From: Lamellibrachia satsuma
Lineage: Eukaryota; Annelida; Polychaeta; Sabellida; Siboglinidae
Length of the DNA: 64,000 nt
Direction of reading: 5' to 3'
NCBI GenBank assembly: GCA_033239005.1
Contig: BSQZ01000061.1
Location: 739,001 to 803,000, forward strand
Numbering within the stretch: position 1 is the first letter of the stretch; each line of letters opens with the position of its first letter. This document shows, piece by piece, positions 50,791 to 62,250 of this stretch. The position numbers and the translations under genes are program-made. Below the pieces are notes generated by a model. The model was not told where the DNA came from. It saw nothing but the letters and a program-made list of their open reading frames with translations, and made no database searches.

Positions 50791-51162
50791 TATTGTTGAG
50801 TTATTTGTGGATATTTGTCACCACCAGTGTTCACATGAACAGCAATGTTCCATTTTATGACAGTTTGCACTTATGAGTAGGCGTGATTATAATCATGTTT
50901 TTCTGTGGATAGTAAAATAGATAGACTGCAAGTGCAGGAAACATGCTTCTCAGTACATCGTACATCTTGACATAAAATTATACAAGGATTTCATTGCAGA
51001 TGAGCAAAGACCGCAATTGATTTCTTATTGATCCCTGGTTATTATTACTGTTACTGCTGCCCACTGGAAACTCTATCCCCATCTTTAATTGCATGACTGT
51101 TTTTATGTTATTTTTAGCTGTCATGTGCACTCCTGTTGGACTCAATTGACTATAACATCACT

Positions 51163-51286
51163 CTACCTGGTGGATTATAATGGAACTTCAAGATTCGGGT
51201 CACTCGAAGAACATCTCATTTCTTAATAGATATACCTGTGGTTCCCTTACTTGAATATTTATGTTCCATTATAATCCACCAGGTAG
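51163..51286. repeat. 24-bp perfect inverted repeat
   Basis: 51163-51186 (ctacctggtggattataatg plus gaac) is the exact reverse complement of 51263-51286; the loop is 76 bp. It lies about 90 bp outside the larger inverted repeat that starts at 51375. Confidence 0.9.
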
Positions 51287-51374
51287 CGTGCTGGTATAAT
51301 GGGAAGGGTCTGTTATTTATGTACAGAAAACTGAGCTCAAATATCCTCATTAAGGAACCCTTTCAAAATTCTGA

Positions 51375-52212
51375 GATTGCTCGACAACGTATTACAGAGC
51401 CTACAGATATGCCTTCAGCTGGCCATGACGGACAGACCCGCTAAGTGTGGTGGTGACATGCCAAAGGGTAGCCACTAATCTAATTACTCGGCCCAACCAC
51501 AACTGATTCCCCTTACTCTCATAATACTCTGTATTCATATTTTGTTGTGTATTAACAGAATATTTGAAGTACCCATGGGCATTCACCAGAGGGGAGGGGG
51601 GCATCTTTCTTCTTTTCTTGCCCCTCCTTGGAAAAATTCCTGAGGACGCCCCTGAATATACCTGAATCTTTGAACATTTATGTTGCAGTGTAGCTTGTGT
51701 GTATCAGTAAAATGTACCTATAATTTCTTTGATAAAAACTAAATTGTCCTGGATTCATTTGAATAGTTTCGGGGCAAGCCGCAATAAACAACAATTCGGG
51801 TGACATTTCTGAATAGGTGTAACTTCAGAATTAAAATCTGCAGTACAAATTTCAGTCCTTGCCACCATTTGCTTTCATGACGAATTCTTAAGATATTCCA
51901 ATATCATGTACAGGTTTTCATTTACTATCTGAGGATGAAACACAGAAGTGATTTTCTATCAAAAACAAAAAGAAGGATTTATATCGTTTTGACTTGAAAC
52001 TCTTCATTCGCAGTTTATCATTTCAGCATTGATATTGTGTGTATCATAAATGCCAGAGTACATATCTTACACAATCAGTCAGAGAAGTTCTGTGGTTGGG
52101 CCAAGTAAATAGATTAGTGACTACCCTTTGGCAGGTCACCACCGCACTTAGCAGGTCTGTCTGAAGGCATATCTGTAGGCTTCATGACATGATGTCGAGC
52201 AAGTCCCACTGC
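51375..52212. mobile_element. Element with about 120-140-bp imperfect inverted repeats
   Basis: 51375-51511 and 52093-52212 are inverted copies. The left arm has 'gcctacagatatgccttcag' and 'ccaaagggtagccactaatc'; the right arm's reverse complement has 'gcctacagatatgccttcag' and 'ccaaagggtagtcactaatc'. The left arm has a small extra segment (ctggccatga). The interior of about 580 bp is non-coding. Likely a foldback-type or long-TIR DNA element. Confidence 0.75.
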
Positions 52213-52488
52213 GCAAGCACCGCATGGTGTTATTAAGAATTAAAGCCTCACATAGGAGGCATTTACAAAAAGTGTGTTGCACTAGTGACATCAGATAGTA
52301 AAACAGATCACCTCTTAAGTACATTGCGTGCTCAGCACGAATTCAGCAGTAAAACAGTTTCTGCAGGAAGAATGGCAGAATGCCGATGCTGGTGGTGAGA
52401 TTTCATTCTCACTTGAAGTGTGTTGCACCCACTGAATGTATGGATGACAATGAATTGATCACTGACATGTTTCACGTTCTCTCTGCAG

Positions 52489-52605
52489 GAAATGGTCATT
52501 CCAGTAGAGAATCTGCTGAGCTACACAAAGCAAAGCGTGATAACGAATTCACTTGTTCGGCTCCTCGTGCCAGATGACATTCCTATTGCTTGCTCAATTT
52601 TCAAA
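52489..52605 (+). CDS. Exon 3: N-terminal part of MyTH4 core
   Basis: The acceptor cacgttctctctgcag|GAA and donor AAA|GTTAGT delimit 117 bp, 39 codons, phase 0 at both ends. It encodes EMVIPVENLLSYTKQSVITN followed by SLVRLLVPDDIPIACSIFK. This matches the opening of the MyTH4 fold, in which a segment like 'EEM..FTK.PI..SL..L' is followed by 'D...A...F..I..YMGD'. The Ser-Leu pair and the helix ending in IFK run straight into DICRYMKGE of the next exon. A TA-dinucleotide tract begins about 35 bp after the donor. Confidence 0.9.
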
Positions 52606-52646
52606 GTTAGTATACCTCTGTCACGTGTCACGCATGCATATATATA

Positions 52647-52698
<52 letters not shown>

Positions 52699-53903
52699 TA
52701 TACTAGCAGAGTTACCCGGCATTGCACGGGGAGAAAAGGCAGCCATAGGTATTTTCCACTGATCTATATTATTATGTAGATCAGTGGTCTTTTCTAGTTG
52801 AATGAAACTGTGCACAACAATATGCATATTTTAATGTATATTTTAATGTGTATTTTAGTAAAATATTGTTCTGTGTGACATGTCAAACTTAAGTGGAATT
52901 TATACTCTTAAATCATTAAAGAATTTTTTATATAAATGACTTCTCATTATTCTTTTTTATTATGGTGGGAAACACCTTTTTAAAAGTTATAGAAATGTTG
53001 CTATTACTGAATGAATCAAGGTGAAGAAATTGTTTCAGAGAACTATGCTCTGTACTGTATTGTGAGTGGGACAGTCACTGCAGTAATAATAAGTAACAGT
53101 AAATATTGATACATTCATATCCACAGTAAGACCCTGTTCAGTAGGGTTTACATTTGACTAAAATGCTAAATACTATTAATACTGACTAATAGAGCTACTA
53201 AGAATTACAATTTCGTACTGAACAGGCATCAATTTTCACTTTTTTAACATATTCAGTCCAAATAATGCTGTATTTGTGTACCGATATTTTGACCAATCAC
53301 AAGCGAAAAGCCTCCGTGTAGCGTGTAACCCAAGATGGCTGCGTCCATGTCGGATCCAGAAGCTGCATGGTGTGCCATGTATTTTCAAACTGACACAAGC
53401 GAGTATGACAGCTAGTTACAGACTGAAGCCGATTCAAGAAGGCAGTATAAACGCACATTGATGGATTGTTGAAATCAGCCAGTTTAACGCTGGATTTATC
53501 TTCTTTTAAAACTAGTGAGTCACACGGACTCCTACCAAGGGACATTTAAGGAGTCCATAGGTGAAACAAGTAGTCTCGGACTCATGGACTCCCGTGAAAA
53601 TCGAAGCCTGCTGAAGAGTGCAACTAATAAAAAGATTAACGCTAACTGAAAGTTCACTGTTGTGACGGCTGTTAAAAACTGAACAAGACAAACTAACACA
53701 CATAGAGAAACTATACAGTACAAAGTAGCTAAAAATAAAAGTCAAGTAACATTCAAGTAAGAAATAACATAGAATTAGATGAATAACTAGACAGTAAGAT
53801 ATTGATTACTAAATAACTAGAATAAAATAAATGCAATTATTAGACAATAAAAATAATAAATATAGTGATAATAGGAGTAAAACTGTATATTTGCCCGTTT
53901 AAG
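52606..53903 (+). other. Intron 3
   Basis: A phase 0 intron of 1298 bp. It has a TA-rich microsatellite at 52637-52702 close to the donor. The rest is AT-rich sequence in which I recognise nothing. Confidence 0.85.
52637..52702. repeat. (TA)n microsatellite
   Basis: TA-rich alternating tract with tgtgta and tacata interruptions, about 35 bp after the exon 3 donor. Confidence 0.95.
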
Positions 53904-54128
53904 GACATATGCAGGTACATGAAGGGGGAACTGAAGGGGGACACAGAACCTCAGGTTCTACAAGGGATCATCAACCAAGGTCTCCAGCGCATGGACCTAA
54001 GGGACGAGATCTTCTGCCAACTCATGAGGCAGACCAGCGACAATCCTCACGAGGACCTCTGTCTACGGGTCTGGCAGATCATGTGTCTGTGCGTCGTCTC
54101 ATTTCACCCCAGTAGGTCCCTCAAAAAG
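53904..54128 (+). CDS. Exon 4: central MyTH4 domain
   Basis: The exon is 225 bp, 75 codons, phase 0 at both ends (acceptor gcccgtttaag|GAC with a short pyrimidine tract; donor AAG|GTAACT). It carries the most diagnostic MyTH4 motifs: RYMKGELKGD, then LQRMDLRDEIFCQLMRQT, then NPHEDLCLRVWQIMCLC and FHPSRSLKK. The family signature is 'L+DE.YCQ..+QT..NP......R.W.L...C...F.PS..L..YL'. The NPHED after QT and the single Trp before the LC segment are as expected. The domain is a helical bundle that forms a rigid supramodule with the FERM F1 lobe in known structures. The last residues SLKK need YLLLYL from exon 5 to finish the helix, which independently supports the exon 5 start. Confidence 0.95.
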
Positions 54129-57100
54129 GTAACTGCTGCAGTGCATATGGTCAGTAACTTGTGTGTGTGCATGCACGCGTGCATTTATGTATGTAGGTAT
54201 GTAAAACTTTGTAGCTTTTATGCTTTCCATACATTTTGTGTTGGTACAAAATCTATTTCTAGTGAAGCAACATAGCCAATATACTTTAAAATTAAATCTA
54301 CAAATTATAATGTGTGTAATCATTTAAAAAGGCCACGGTTTGCTTGATATTGTTACAAACATGCGTGCATACACATGCATGCACACGCACATACAAACAC
54401 AAGCAAATCCTTACGATGAATCAAATCGTTGTCCTGGTCTGATAACTCTAATTCTGGTTTAATTAATTGGTTTTATTTGGCAATGAACCATTAATGTTAA
54501 TATAATGCAAAAGCCTAATTGTTGAGATAGAGTTTTAATGACGTGGTTCTCTATGCTTTATAGTGCTCTAATCCTCCTGAAGAGTCTAAATGTGCACATT
54601 AGTGTCCAATGCACACTTTGATGAACTTTGCATGGTGTGGACATTTGAATTCCCATATCATTCCATTAGAAAGCCTGCATGGCTCCTTTGATTAAAGCAT
54701 TCTAAACATGTTGGCCTCGTAGTCTAAATGTGTATTCGTGTTTATGGTATATGTACAAACACATGTATACATAGTGCGTGTGTGTGCATGCATGCATACG
54801 CGTGTAACTATGCTTTGGGAGGAAAACACTTTCTGCACAGATTGAAGTAAATGTTATATTTTGTACAATATCCACATTGATGTACCACCACTAGTACAAA
54901 ACACACAGAAACAAACACATTTTCTCCTCACAGTTTCACTACTTAGTTTACAGCAGCACCATGCACCCAGCAGGCTGACAGACCAATTGATTTCCCATTA
55001 GTAGTTATTATTGACATTTCCTTCGCTCATTAATCAATTAATGTATGTGCGACTATTTAATTGTGATGAAATAACACCCAGTGATGTTTACTCCGGATTA
55101 CACAGGTTATAAGTTTTGCCTTTGATGTTCCTATAATATTTATAAATTTACTTTGGACCCACAGATGTCTAGGTCAATTAACAGGTCTGTGGTCATTATG
55201 TGCTGTAGCCATGAGATCAGATTGTCAGTCCAACAAAGTCTATGAAATCATGTCAAACTTCCAAATAGTAGTGTACACTGAAAGACATGACAGAAGAAGA
55301 TTATTATGGTCTAACAAACTGTTTCCCTGCACAATTTTATATGATGAAAATCTATATTTTATAATGTCATGCTACGCAATTATTTTATTACTGAGAAACT
55401 ATTACGAAAAATGACTACTATGAGAAGTTGTTAACGGCAGTTTGTCTACAAATCATTTAGCGCAATCAACATTTAGCACAAGGAACGGATGTAACACAGA
55501 TTATCTACTGAGAAACCTCAGTAGATAATCTGTGTTACATCCATTCCTTTCATGTTTTTTTTTCAATCAGTGCAGCCATATAAATTTACAATGTTAATCT
55601 TGACTGTGTTTTGTAATCAAGTCATGGTTCTTGTGGAATCAGTATTTCCCAAGCATGGCTATCCTATAAAAGTCCTGTTTGTCATGTTCAGTGCTGCCAC
55701 CTGACAACTAACATGCTGACTTGCATCCTGTGGTGCCATCTAGTGACTTGTTTCAACCTCAGCACCTTATCCATCATTGCACCCGTGGAATCCCAGCAAG
55801 ACTAAACACAAAATGTGCACGTGTATTCCATAGTGATGATGTTGTCCAAGTCGCGATTTCATTAAATCATTACTATAATTGGCTGTTATCAATTATTAAT
55901 TTAGTCATGTTTGACCATCATTTCAGGGGTTCTGAGGACATGTTCCGTTAATCAAATTAATATTTTTATACATAAGGGTTGGGCAGTCTCAAAATTGGTA
56001 TGCTAAAGTTGCCAACAGGTGGATGGAGACCCTAAGGAGCAAAGGGGGATAAACAAGGTTAAAAAGATGGGTCTTCAGATAACAGTGAAATGTTATAGTT
56101 TTTCTTGCTGGCTTAACACTAACAGTTGTGTCCAGACATGAGTTCAAACGATACTTCTAACAATTACACAGACCATGTTGGTGGTGTTGTCGCTGCAGTA
56201 CCTGCTGTTGTAAACCATGGTGTTGTTGTGGCAGTATCTGTTATACTATAGACTGTGGTGGTGTTATTGTGACAGTACGTGTTGTAGACCATGGTGTTGT
56301 TGTTTCAGTATATGTTATAGACTGTGGTGGTGTTGTTGTGGCAGTACCTGTTGTATACCATGGTGGTGTTGTGGCAGTATCTGTTGTAGACCATGGTGGA
56401 GTTGTTGTGGCAGTACCTGTTGTATACCATGGTGGTGTTGTTGTTGCAGTACATGTTGTTGTAGACCATGGTGGTGTTGTTGCAGTACCTGTTGTTGTAG
56501 ATCATGGTGGTGTTGTTGTTGTTGCAGTACCTGTTGTTGTACACCATGGTGGTGTTGTTGTTGCAGTACCTGTTGTTGTACACCATGGTGGTGTTGTTGC
56601 AGTACCTGTTGTACACCATGGTGGTGTTGTTGTGGCAGTACCTGTTGTACACTGTGGTGGTGTTGTTGTTGCAGTACCTGTTGTTGTACACCATGGTGGT
56701 GTTGTTGTTGCAGTACCTGTTGTACACTGTGGTGGTGTTGTTGTTGCAGTACCTGTTGTTGTACACCATGGTGGTGTTGTTGTTGCAGTACCTGTTGTTG
56801 TACACCATGGTGGTGTTGTTGCAGTACCTGTTGTTGTACACCATGGTGGTGTTGTTGTTGCAGTACCTGTTGTTGTACACCATGGTGGTGTTGTTGTGGC
56901 AGTACCTGTTGTACACTGTGGTGGTGGTGTTGTTGCAGTACCTGTTGTTGTACACCATGGTGGTGTTGTTGCAGTACCTGTTGTTGTACACCATGGTGGT
57001 GTTGTTGTGGCAGTACCTGTTGTACACTGTGGTGGTGTTGTTGCAGTACCTGTTGTTGTACACCATGGTGGTGTTGTTGCAGTACCTGTTGTTGTACACC

Positions 57101-58048
57101 ATGGTGGTGTTGTTGCAGTACCTGTTGTTGTACACCATGGTGGTGTTGTTGTTGCAGTACCTGTTGTTGTACACCATGGTGTTGTTGTTGCAGTACCTGT
57201 TGTTGTACACCATGGTGGTGTTGTTGTGGCAGTACCTGTTGTACACTGTGGTGGTGTTGTTGTTGCAGTACCTGTTGTTGTACACCATGGTGGTGTTGTT
57301 GTTGCAGTACCTGTTGTTGTACACCATGGTGGTGTTGTTGCAGTACCTGTTGTTGTACACCATGGTGTTGTTGTTGTTGCAGTACCTGTACACCATTGTG
57401 GTGTTGTTGTTGCAGTACCTGTTGTTGTACACCATGGTGGTGTTGTTGTTGCAGTACCTGTTGTACACCATGGTGGTGTTGTTGTCTCAGTACCTGTTGT
57501 ACACTGTGGTGGTGTTGTTGTTGCAGTACCAGTTGTACACCATGGTGGTGTTGTTGTGGCAGTACCTGTTGTACACTGTGGTGGTGTTGTTGTTGCAGTA
57601 CCTGTTGTTGCACACCAATGTGGTGTTGTTGCAGTACCTGTTGTTGTACACCATAGTGGTGTTGTTGTTGTTGCAGTACCTGTTGTTGTACACCATGGTG
57701 TTGTTGTTGTTGCAGTACCTGTACACCATTGTGGTGTTGTTGTTGCAGTACCTGTTGTTGTACACCATGGTGGTGTTGTTGTTGCAGTACCTGTTGTACA
57801 CCATGGTGGTGTTGTTGTGTCAGTACCTGTTGTACACTGTGGTGGTGTTGTTGTTGCAGTACCTGTTGTTGTACACCATGGTGGTGTTGTTGTTGCAGTA
57901 CCCATTGTTGTAGACCATGGTGGTGGTGTTGTTGCAGTACCTGTTGTTGTACACCATGGTGGTGTTGTTGCAGTACCTGTTGTTGTAGACCATGGTGGTG
58001 TTGTTGCAGTACCTGTTGTTGTAGACCATGGTGGTGTTGTTGTTGCAG
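54129..58048 (+). other. Intron 4
   Basis: A phase 0 intron of 3920 bp. The first 2 kb is unremarkable apart from CA/TG-rich patches (54160-54190, 54360-54400, 54770-54800) and a 33-bp-arm hairpin (55480-55549). The 3' half is the acceptor-containing minisatellite (56165-58060), which runs into exon 5. Confidence 0.88.
55480..55549. repeat. Hairpin with 33-bp arms and 4-bp loop
   Basis: Arms 55480-55512 and 55517-55549 pair with a single mismatch (acgg/ccat position); the loop is AAAC. The stem contains 'gtaacacagattatctactg'. This is one of the most stable simple hairpins in the window. It may be a pre-miRNA-like stem or a palindromic element tip. Confidence 0.92.
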
Positions 58049-58060
58049 TACCTGTTGTTG
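56165..58060. repeat. 30-39-bp minisatellite carrying the exon 5 splice acceptor, about 50 copies
   Basis: The unit is (gtt)n-gcag|tacctgttgttgtac followed by 'accatggtggt'. It contains a pyrimidine/GTT-rich stretch, a CAG acceptor and the first five codons of exon 5 (Y-L-L-L-Y). Unit lengths vary by steps of three, through the GTT run. The frame therefore stays constant and equals the exon frame. Open frames of up to about 600 residues in five or more frames come from this and are not genes. The last units carry gtagacc in place of gtacacc, which puts TAG in the exon frame at 57911, 57986 and 58022. Confidence 0.96.
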
Positions 58061-58201
58061 TACCTCCGGCAGAGCTGTGATACTGTCCCTGAGACAGGAG
58101 ACGAGAGCAAGATAGCCAAGTATGCCAGCTACTGTCTCTGGCACCTCAGTATGCCCATACAGAAGTGTCGCAGATGGCCGCCCTCACTCATGGAGATACA
58201 G
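58049..58201 (+). CDS. Exon 5: C-terminal MyTH4 domain
   Basis: The exon is 153 bp, 51 codons, phase 0 at both ends (acceptor gttgttgttgcag|TAC, donor CAG|GTATGT). It reads YLLLYLRQSCDTVPETGDES, KIAKYASYCLWHLSMPIQK and CRRWPPSLMEIQ. After SLKK of exon 4 it gives the family's 'L.KYL..+L+' helix, then the 'YA.YC...L' segment, and ends with the 'PPS..EI' motif that closes MyTH4 and leads into FERM. Its first five codons and its acceptor are the same sequence as the upstream tandem repeat unit (56165-58060). The start at 58049 is preferred because the repeat unit just upstream contains an in-frame TAG at 58022 and because the homology fits exactly here. Confidence 0.92.
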
Positions 58202-58479
58202 GTATGTGCTCGCACTGTCTCACATCATAACATTATTATAGTACGGGAATCCCCAGGGAGGTGCCATGGATGCCTGGACACCCCCATAAGCACACCCTAG
58301 AGGGTGTTTAAATGAAATGTCTTTGTTACTTTATATTGAACTTGTGAAAAAAGTATTGGTCTTAAATAGGTCTTTAATCTAACCAGCCAAAAGCTGCTCA
58401 TATCATGAACTAATTGTCATGGTGTGTTCTCCACAGGCGGTGTATAGTCTAACTAATTGTCATGGTGTGTTCTCCACAG
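58202..58479 (+). other. Intron 5
   Basis: A phase 0 intron of only 278 bp. Its 3' end contains the first copy of a 43-bp tandem duplication that includes the splice acceptor. Confidence 0.88.
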
Positions 58480-58493
58480 GCAGTGTGTAGTCT
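58408..58493. repeat. 43-bp tandem duplication across the exon 6 acceptor
   Basis: 58408-58450 and 58451-58493 are copies ('aactaattgtcatggtgtgt' plus 'tctccacaggc(a/g)gtgt(a/g)tagtct') differing at two sites. Both contain an identical acceptor (ctccacag). The second copy includes the first 14 bases of exon 6. Confidence 0.96.
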
Positions 58494-58638
58494 TCAGCCT
58501 CTGCTATGCCACATCCACTTCCTAGACGGCTCAATGAAGGCGATAGCCATTGACCCGGCCGAGACTGTGGCCAGCATCATGCTCCGTATCCAGCAGATGA
58601 TATCACTGCAGAACATCCACGGATGGGCTCTCTATGAG
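58480..58638 (+). CDS. Exon 6: FERM F1 lobe, first part
   Basis: The exon is 159 bp, 53 codons, phase 0 at both ends (acceptor gtgttctccacag|GCA, donor GAG|GTCAGT). It reads AVCSLQPLLCHIHFLDGSMK, then AIAIDPAETVASIMLRIQQM, then ISLQNIHGWALYE. This is the ubiquitin-like beta-grasp F1 lobe of a FERM domain in the MyTH4-FERM arrangement: strand 'HIHFLDGS', strand 'AIAID', helix 'TVASIMLRIQQMISL', strand 'WALYE'. The acceptor region is tandemly duplicated 43 bp upstream. The upstream acceptor would shift the frame and reach a stop within the duplicated segment, so the downstream one is chosen. Confidence 0.92.
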
Positions 58639-61339
58639 GTCAGTCACCACAATCATGTGTTGTATATGTTCCCAACCTGCCACTTTTTTAAATCCATCTT
58701 TTTACTTGAAATTCGGTATAAAGCCATACAAATTCGGTTTTTCATTTCTTGTACCAGCCAATGGTGTTCCTGTTCCGAAAGAGTTGCAATCTATCAGGTT
58801 GAGAAATATACCTACATTAGACAAAATCTACATAGCTTATAAATTATTTTAGGAGAAATATTGAACACTTGCTCTTCAACTAGTAGAAGTGTGGTTTGAT
58901 TTTGTACTTGTGTGACAAACACAAGAAAACATGTACTTGTAAGATATATACTTTGGAAATAAAAATAATCTGTATAAAAAAACGGCTGTATACCAAAATT
59001 CCAAACATCCGTATAAAATACAGGTAATCCATATGAAATTACCTGTTTGTGTGTTTGTCTGTTGGAAAAACCAGACAAACCTCAGTGAAATGGATAAATA
59101 TAGTTGGATTGTAAAATCAATATTATCTTACCTTCAAGTCCTTCAAAGTGTTTCTAGTGCTTGAAAAACTTTGAATGTTAATTATAAGAAGAACATTTAT
59201 TACAATGTTTAGATATTATATTCCTTGATATTTGATGATTTTGGAAAATTACTCTTATTAATATTTGAATTAAAACTGTTGTCAATTTTATGAACCATGT
59301 GACAAAAGAAACTATGTTGTCTACTACTATCATGCAATGTAATGTTTCAAGTAGTGAAAGTAAGATGTAGCTTGGTGTGTTCTTGTAAATATGCTAACCA
59401 CAGGAGAAGGTTAGTTTGCTGTTCACTGGAGGTACTCGGTGACCAATTTATGCTTTTATTTTCTTGATCCTTACAAAATTGGTGAACAAATTAGAATAAG
59501 ACTGTAAAAGCCTAGATTTGCTCACCCTACCACCTTAGCTCCAACACACTTTATTCTATACCAATTTCAAGATTTTACTCATTTGAGCCACTTACACGTG
59601 CTAATGACCATAATTATGTGGAAGTGGACTTTTGTGTCACAACACATGATCCTGGCTTGAAGGGGTTGTACAATGATTTTCATTGGTTAATTCTTTTTAT
59701 CCCTGAGACCCATCCAAAATAAGCTCCTAGTTCCCAAGCAAATTTGCTTTCGCACCGATTTCATGCTTTTCGTCTGAACGTTCCTTGTTCATGTTGTATT
59801 TGTTATGCTTTATGTGTAGCAAGTACCATAAAATATATCAAATGAAACCTAATTAAATTATCTTTTGTATGGTGTGAATTTTATAAATGTAGGTCCATTT
59901 TAACTTTACCATATATATTTATAAATGCTTGATTTCATTAAAAAAAAACATTTATAACTACAGTCGACATCAGATGTCATAATGACAATGATTAATTATT
60001 TTGAAACTGCAAGTATCAGTGAATGAAAATTATTTTTAAATGATTATCCATTACAAAGTTATAGTATATTTTATCAAATAAGATTATGATCAAAAATAAC
60101 CATTTCTTATTCACTTTAGAAAAATATAAGTTTTAAAAGAACAACAGCTAAGTTGATTGCATTTTTCAACTTGAATACTTGATATACCAGTGACCACAGG
60201 CACAAGACATGTATAACATTTATTTTAACTTTTAATTTTTCAGGCAACAAAACAACTGCAGAACAGTTATTCTTGGACTTCCATCCATGCCACATTCAAG
60301 AGCATCTTTATACACAAAATTGTTGAAAATTCATCCTCCGTGGAAACCCTCAAAATCACAGTCGGTTTCTGAATCCTCTACTAGCAAAAGTTTCATCCAG
60401 TTCTCATCAACTTTATTTGGTAATTTAAAATGCTAAAAATCACCGTCAAAGATTTAAACAGACCAGGGTATAAAAACCAGAAGTGTATCAGGCTAGTACA
60501 CATACACACATTTTGTGACGTCATAGGAATATGTTTACATGTACTCAAGGTCATTCAATAGGCCTACGTGCCTATGCTGCATTTAACTACACAAAAAGTT
60601 GTAGTCGGGATAGAATGGGTAACTGCATAAAAAGTTATTGTCGGGACAGAAAGAGTTAAACTGATTCGGAATTAGTTGGCGGTTTTGTATAAATAAAATG
60701 CCTCAACTTTTCCAAATCAAAGTACATCTAAATTAGTAGTATTATAATTCATGTTTTAATATTTGCTGCTGGAGTGTATTCACCATTAGAAATTGTCTAA
60801 GGAAAATAAAAAAATAACCAGTCCCGTCTTCCCCAATTGACACGATCTTTCTTTACCAGTTCAAGCGATGATTGTTATGTGGAACATTGCCACTCTTAAT
60901 TTAGCAATATTTATGACTTCTCAGTTGGTTAAAAATACGTGTTAATATAGTTACTTTTCATCATTTAATATTTTTTTAAATACGCAATATTGCAATTTAA
61001 TCAAATTAGCCAGTGTTGCAACATATAAAGATTGCTTTATGGCAATTATGGATAATAGTAAATCATCCAATGAAAGTCGTTGTACACTCCCATTCATTCC
61101 AGCAAGATGACATCGACAGTAGTGAGGTAACATCTCTAATGTCATGTTTGGGTTTTTCTTAAACTGTATTCGCCCCACTTCGAGGTAACGACCATTCCAA
61201 TATTATGACTTCATACAGAGTTATGTCCACATTGCCACTCGCATAGATCTATTAAGTAGTAGCAGTTAAATTAGTATGAATTAATTTACTCTAAATAGCT
61301 TAGGCAACCATATGAGCCATATTTACACTGACAAAATGC

Positions 61340-61492
61340 ACCACAGGTGATTTTACAGCACCATTCTTGATGTTGACGTAGAGATACCATAGATCATTTC
61401 ACAGCACCATTCTTAATGTTGATATAGAGATACCATAGATGATTTTACAGCACCATTCTTGATGTTGACATAGAGATATCATAGATCATGCA
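61340..61492. repeat. About 53-bp tandem repeat, 3 copies
   Basis: 'cagcaccattcttgatgttg' plus 'acgtagagataccatagatgatttta', three copies with few changes. Confidence 0.92.
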
Positions 61493-62129
61493 CTTCATAG
61501 TTGAGCATGCCCTGATAGAAGTGCACCCCGAAACTGTAGGTACACGTTTCAAGGCATGTGTAATTTGACATGAATGAAATTAGTAAACGCTCATGTTGAA
61601 ATGCTGTTTTGACTATTATAGGAATTCTTCCTTGTGATTCCTCACATATATTTAGAAGCATCATAACTCACCCCATGTGTAAACTATGCAACCATTGGGT
61701 GTTACTGAAGACTTTCTGACATTGCCAGGATGACATAAATCTGTTTTACAGTAATACAAGCTAGAACATTTAGATTTAGAAACAAAGGTAACAAGGAATT
61801 ATTAACCTGCATATTATAATAATATACTATGCACTACTGTAAGGATGTGTTATCGTAAAGGCACAATGACTTTCAATCAAAACATTAATAAATAATCATA
61901 AAACAATAAACAGTTATGTGTAGATATGTAGTTTTTACACAAACAAATATTAATAATAGATGGTTCTTGATTATCACATATTGTGTTAAAAAGTAATTGT
62001 GTTTGATCGATGCATTGAAATATGAATTCATATACACAAACATATAACATCAAAGACTTACCAGGTGTATGTGTTGATTGGAAATAAGAATGATAATATA
62101 ACAAAAACCATAAAATAAATTGTATGTAT

Positions 62130-62250
62130 GCATATGCGCACACATACACAGACACACGCACACTCACCTAGGCATGCATGCACACATGCATGCACACACA
62201 TGCTCTCTCATACGCACGTACACACTCATGCACGGACGTGCACACACAAA
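62130..62250. repeat. CA-rich / alternating purine-pyrimidine stretch
   Basis: Runs such as 'gcacacatacacagacacac' and 'catgcatgcacacatgcatg' just upstream of exon 7. Confidence 0.85.

Larger units (their letters stand above)
49035..52488 (+). other. Intron 2
   Basis: A phase 0 intron of 3454 bp. It begins with an alternating purine-pyrimidine stretch (GT, then gcatgcacgcatgc-like, 49055-49165). It contains an AT-rich segment with tataagtata repeats (49690-49745), a LINE fragment (50345-50790), a 24-bp inverted repeat (51163-51286) and a long imperfect inverted repeat (51375-52212). No further exon was seen. Confidence 0.8.

Noticed and set aside
56217..58144. Very long open frames (up to about 600 residues) in five or more frames on both strands
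   Set aside because: All are translations of the GTT-rich minisatellite whose units are multiples of three. The same DNA is open in almost every frame, which coding selection does not produce.
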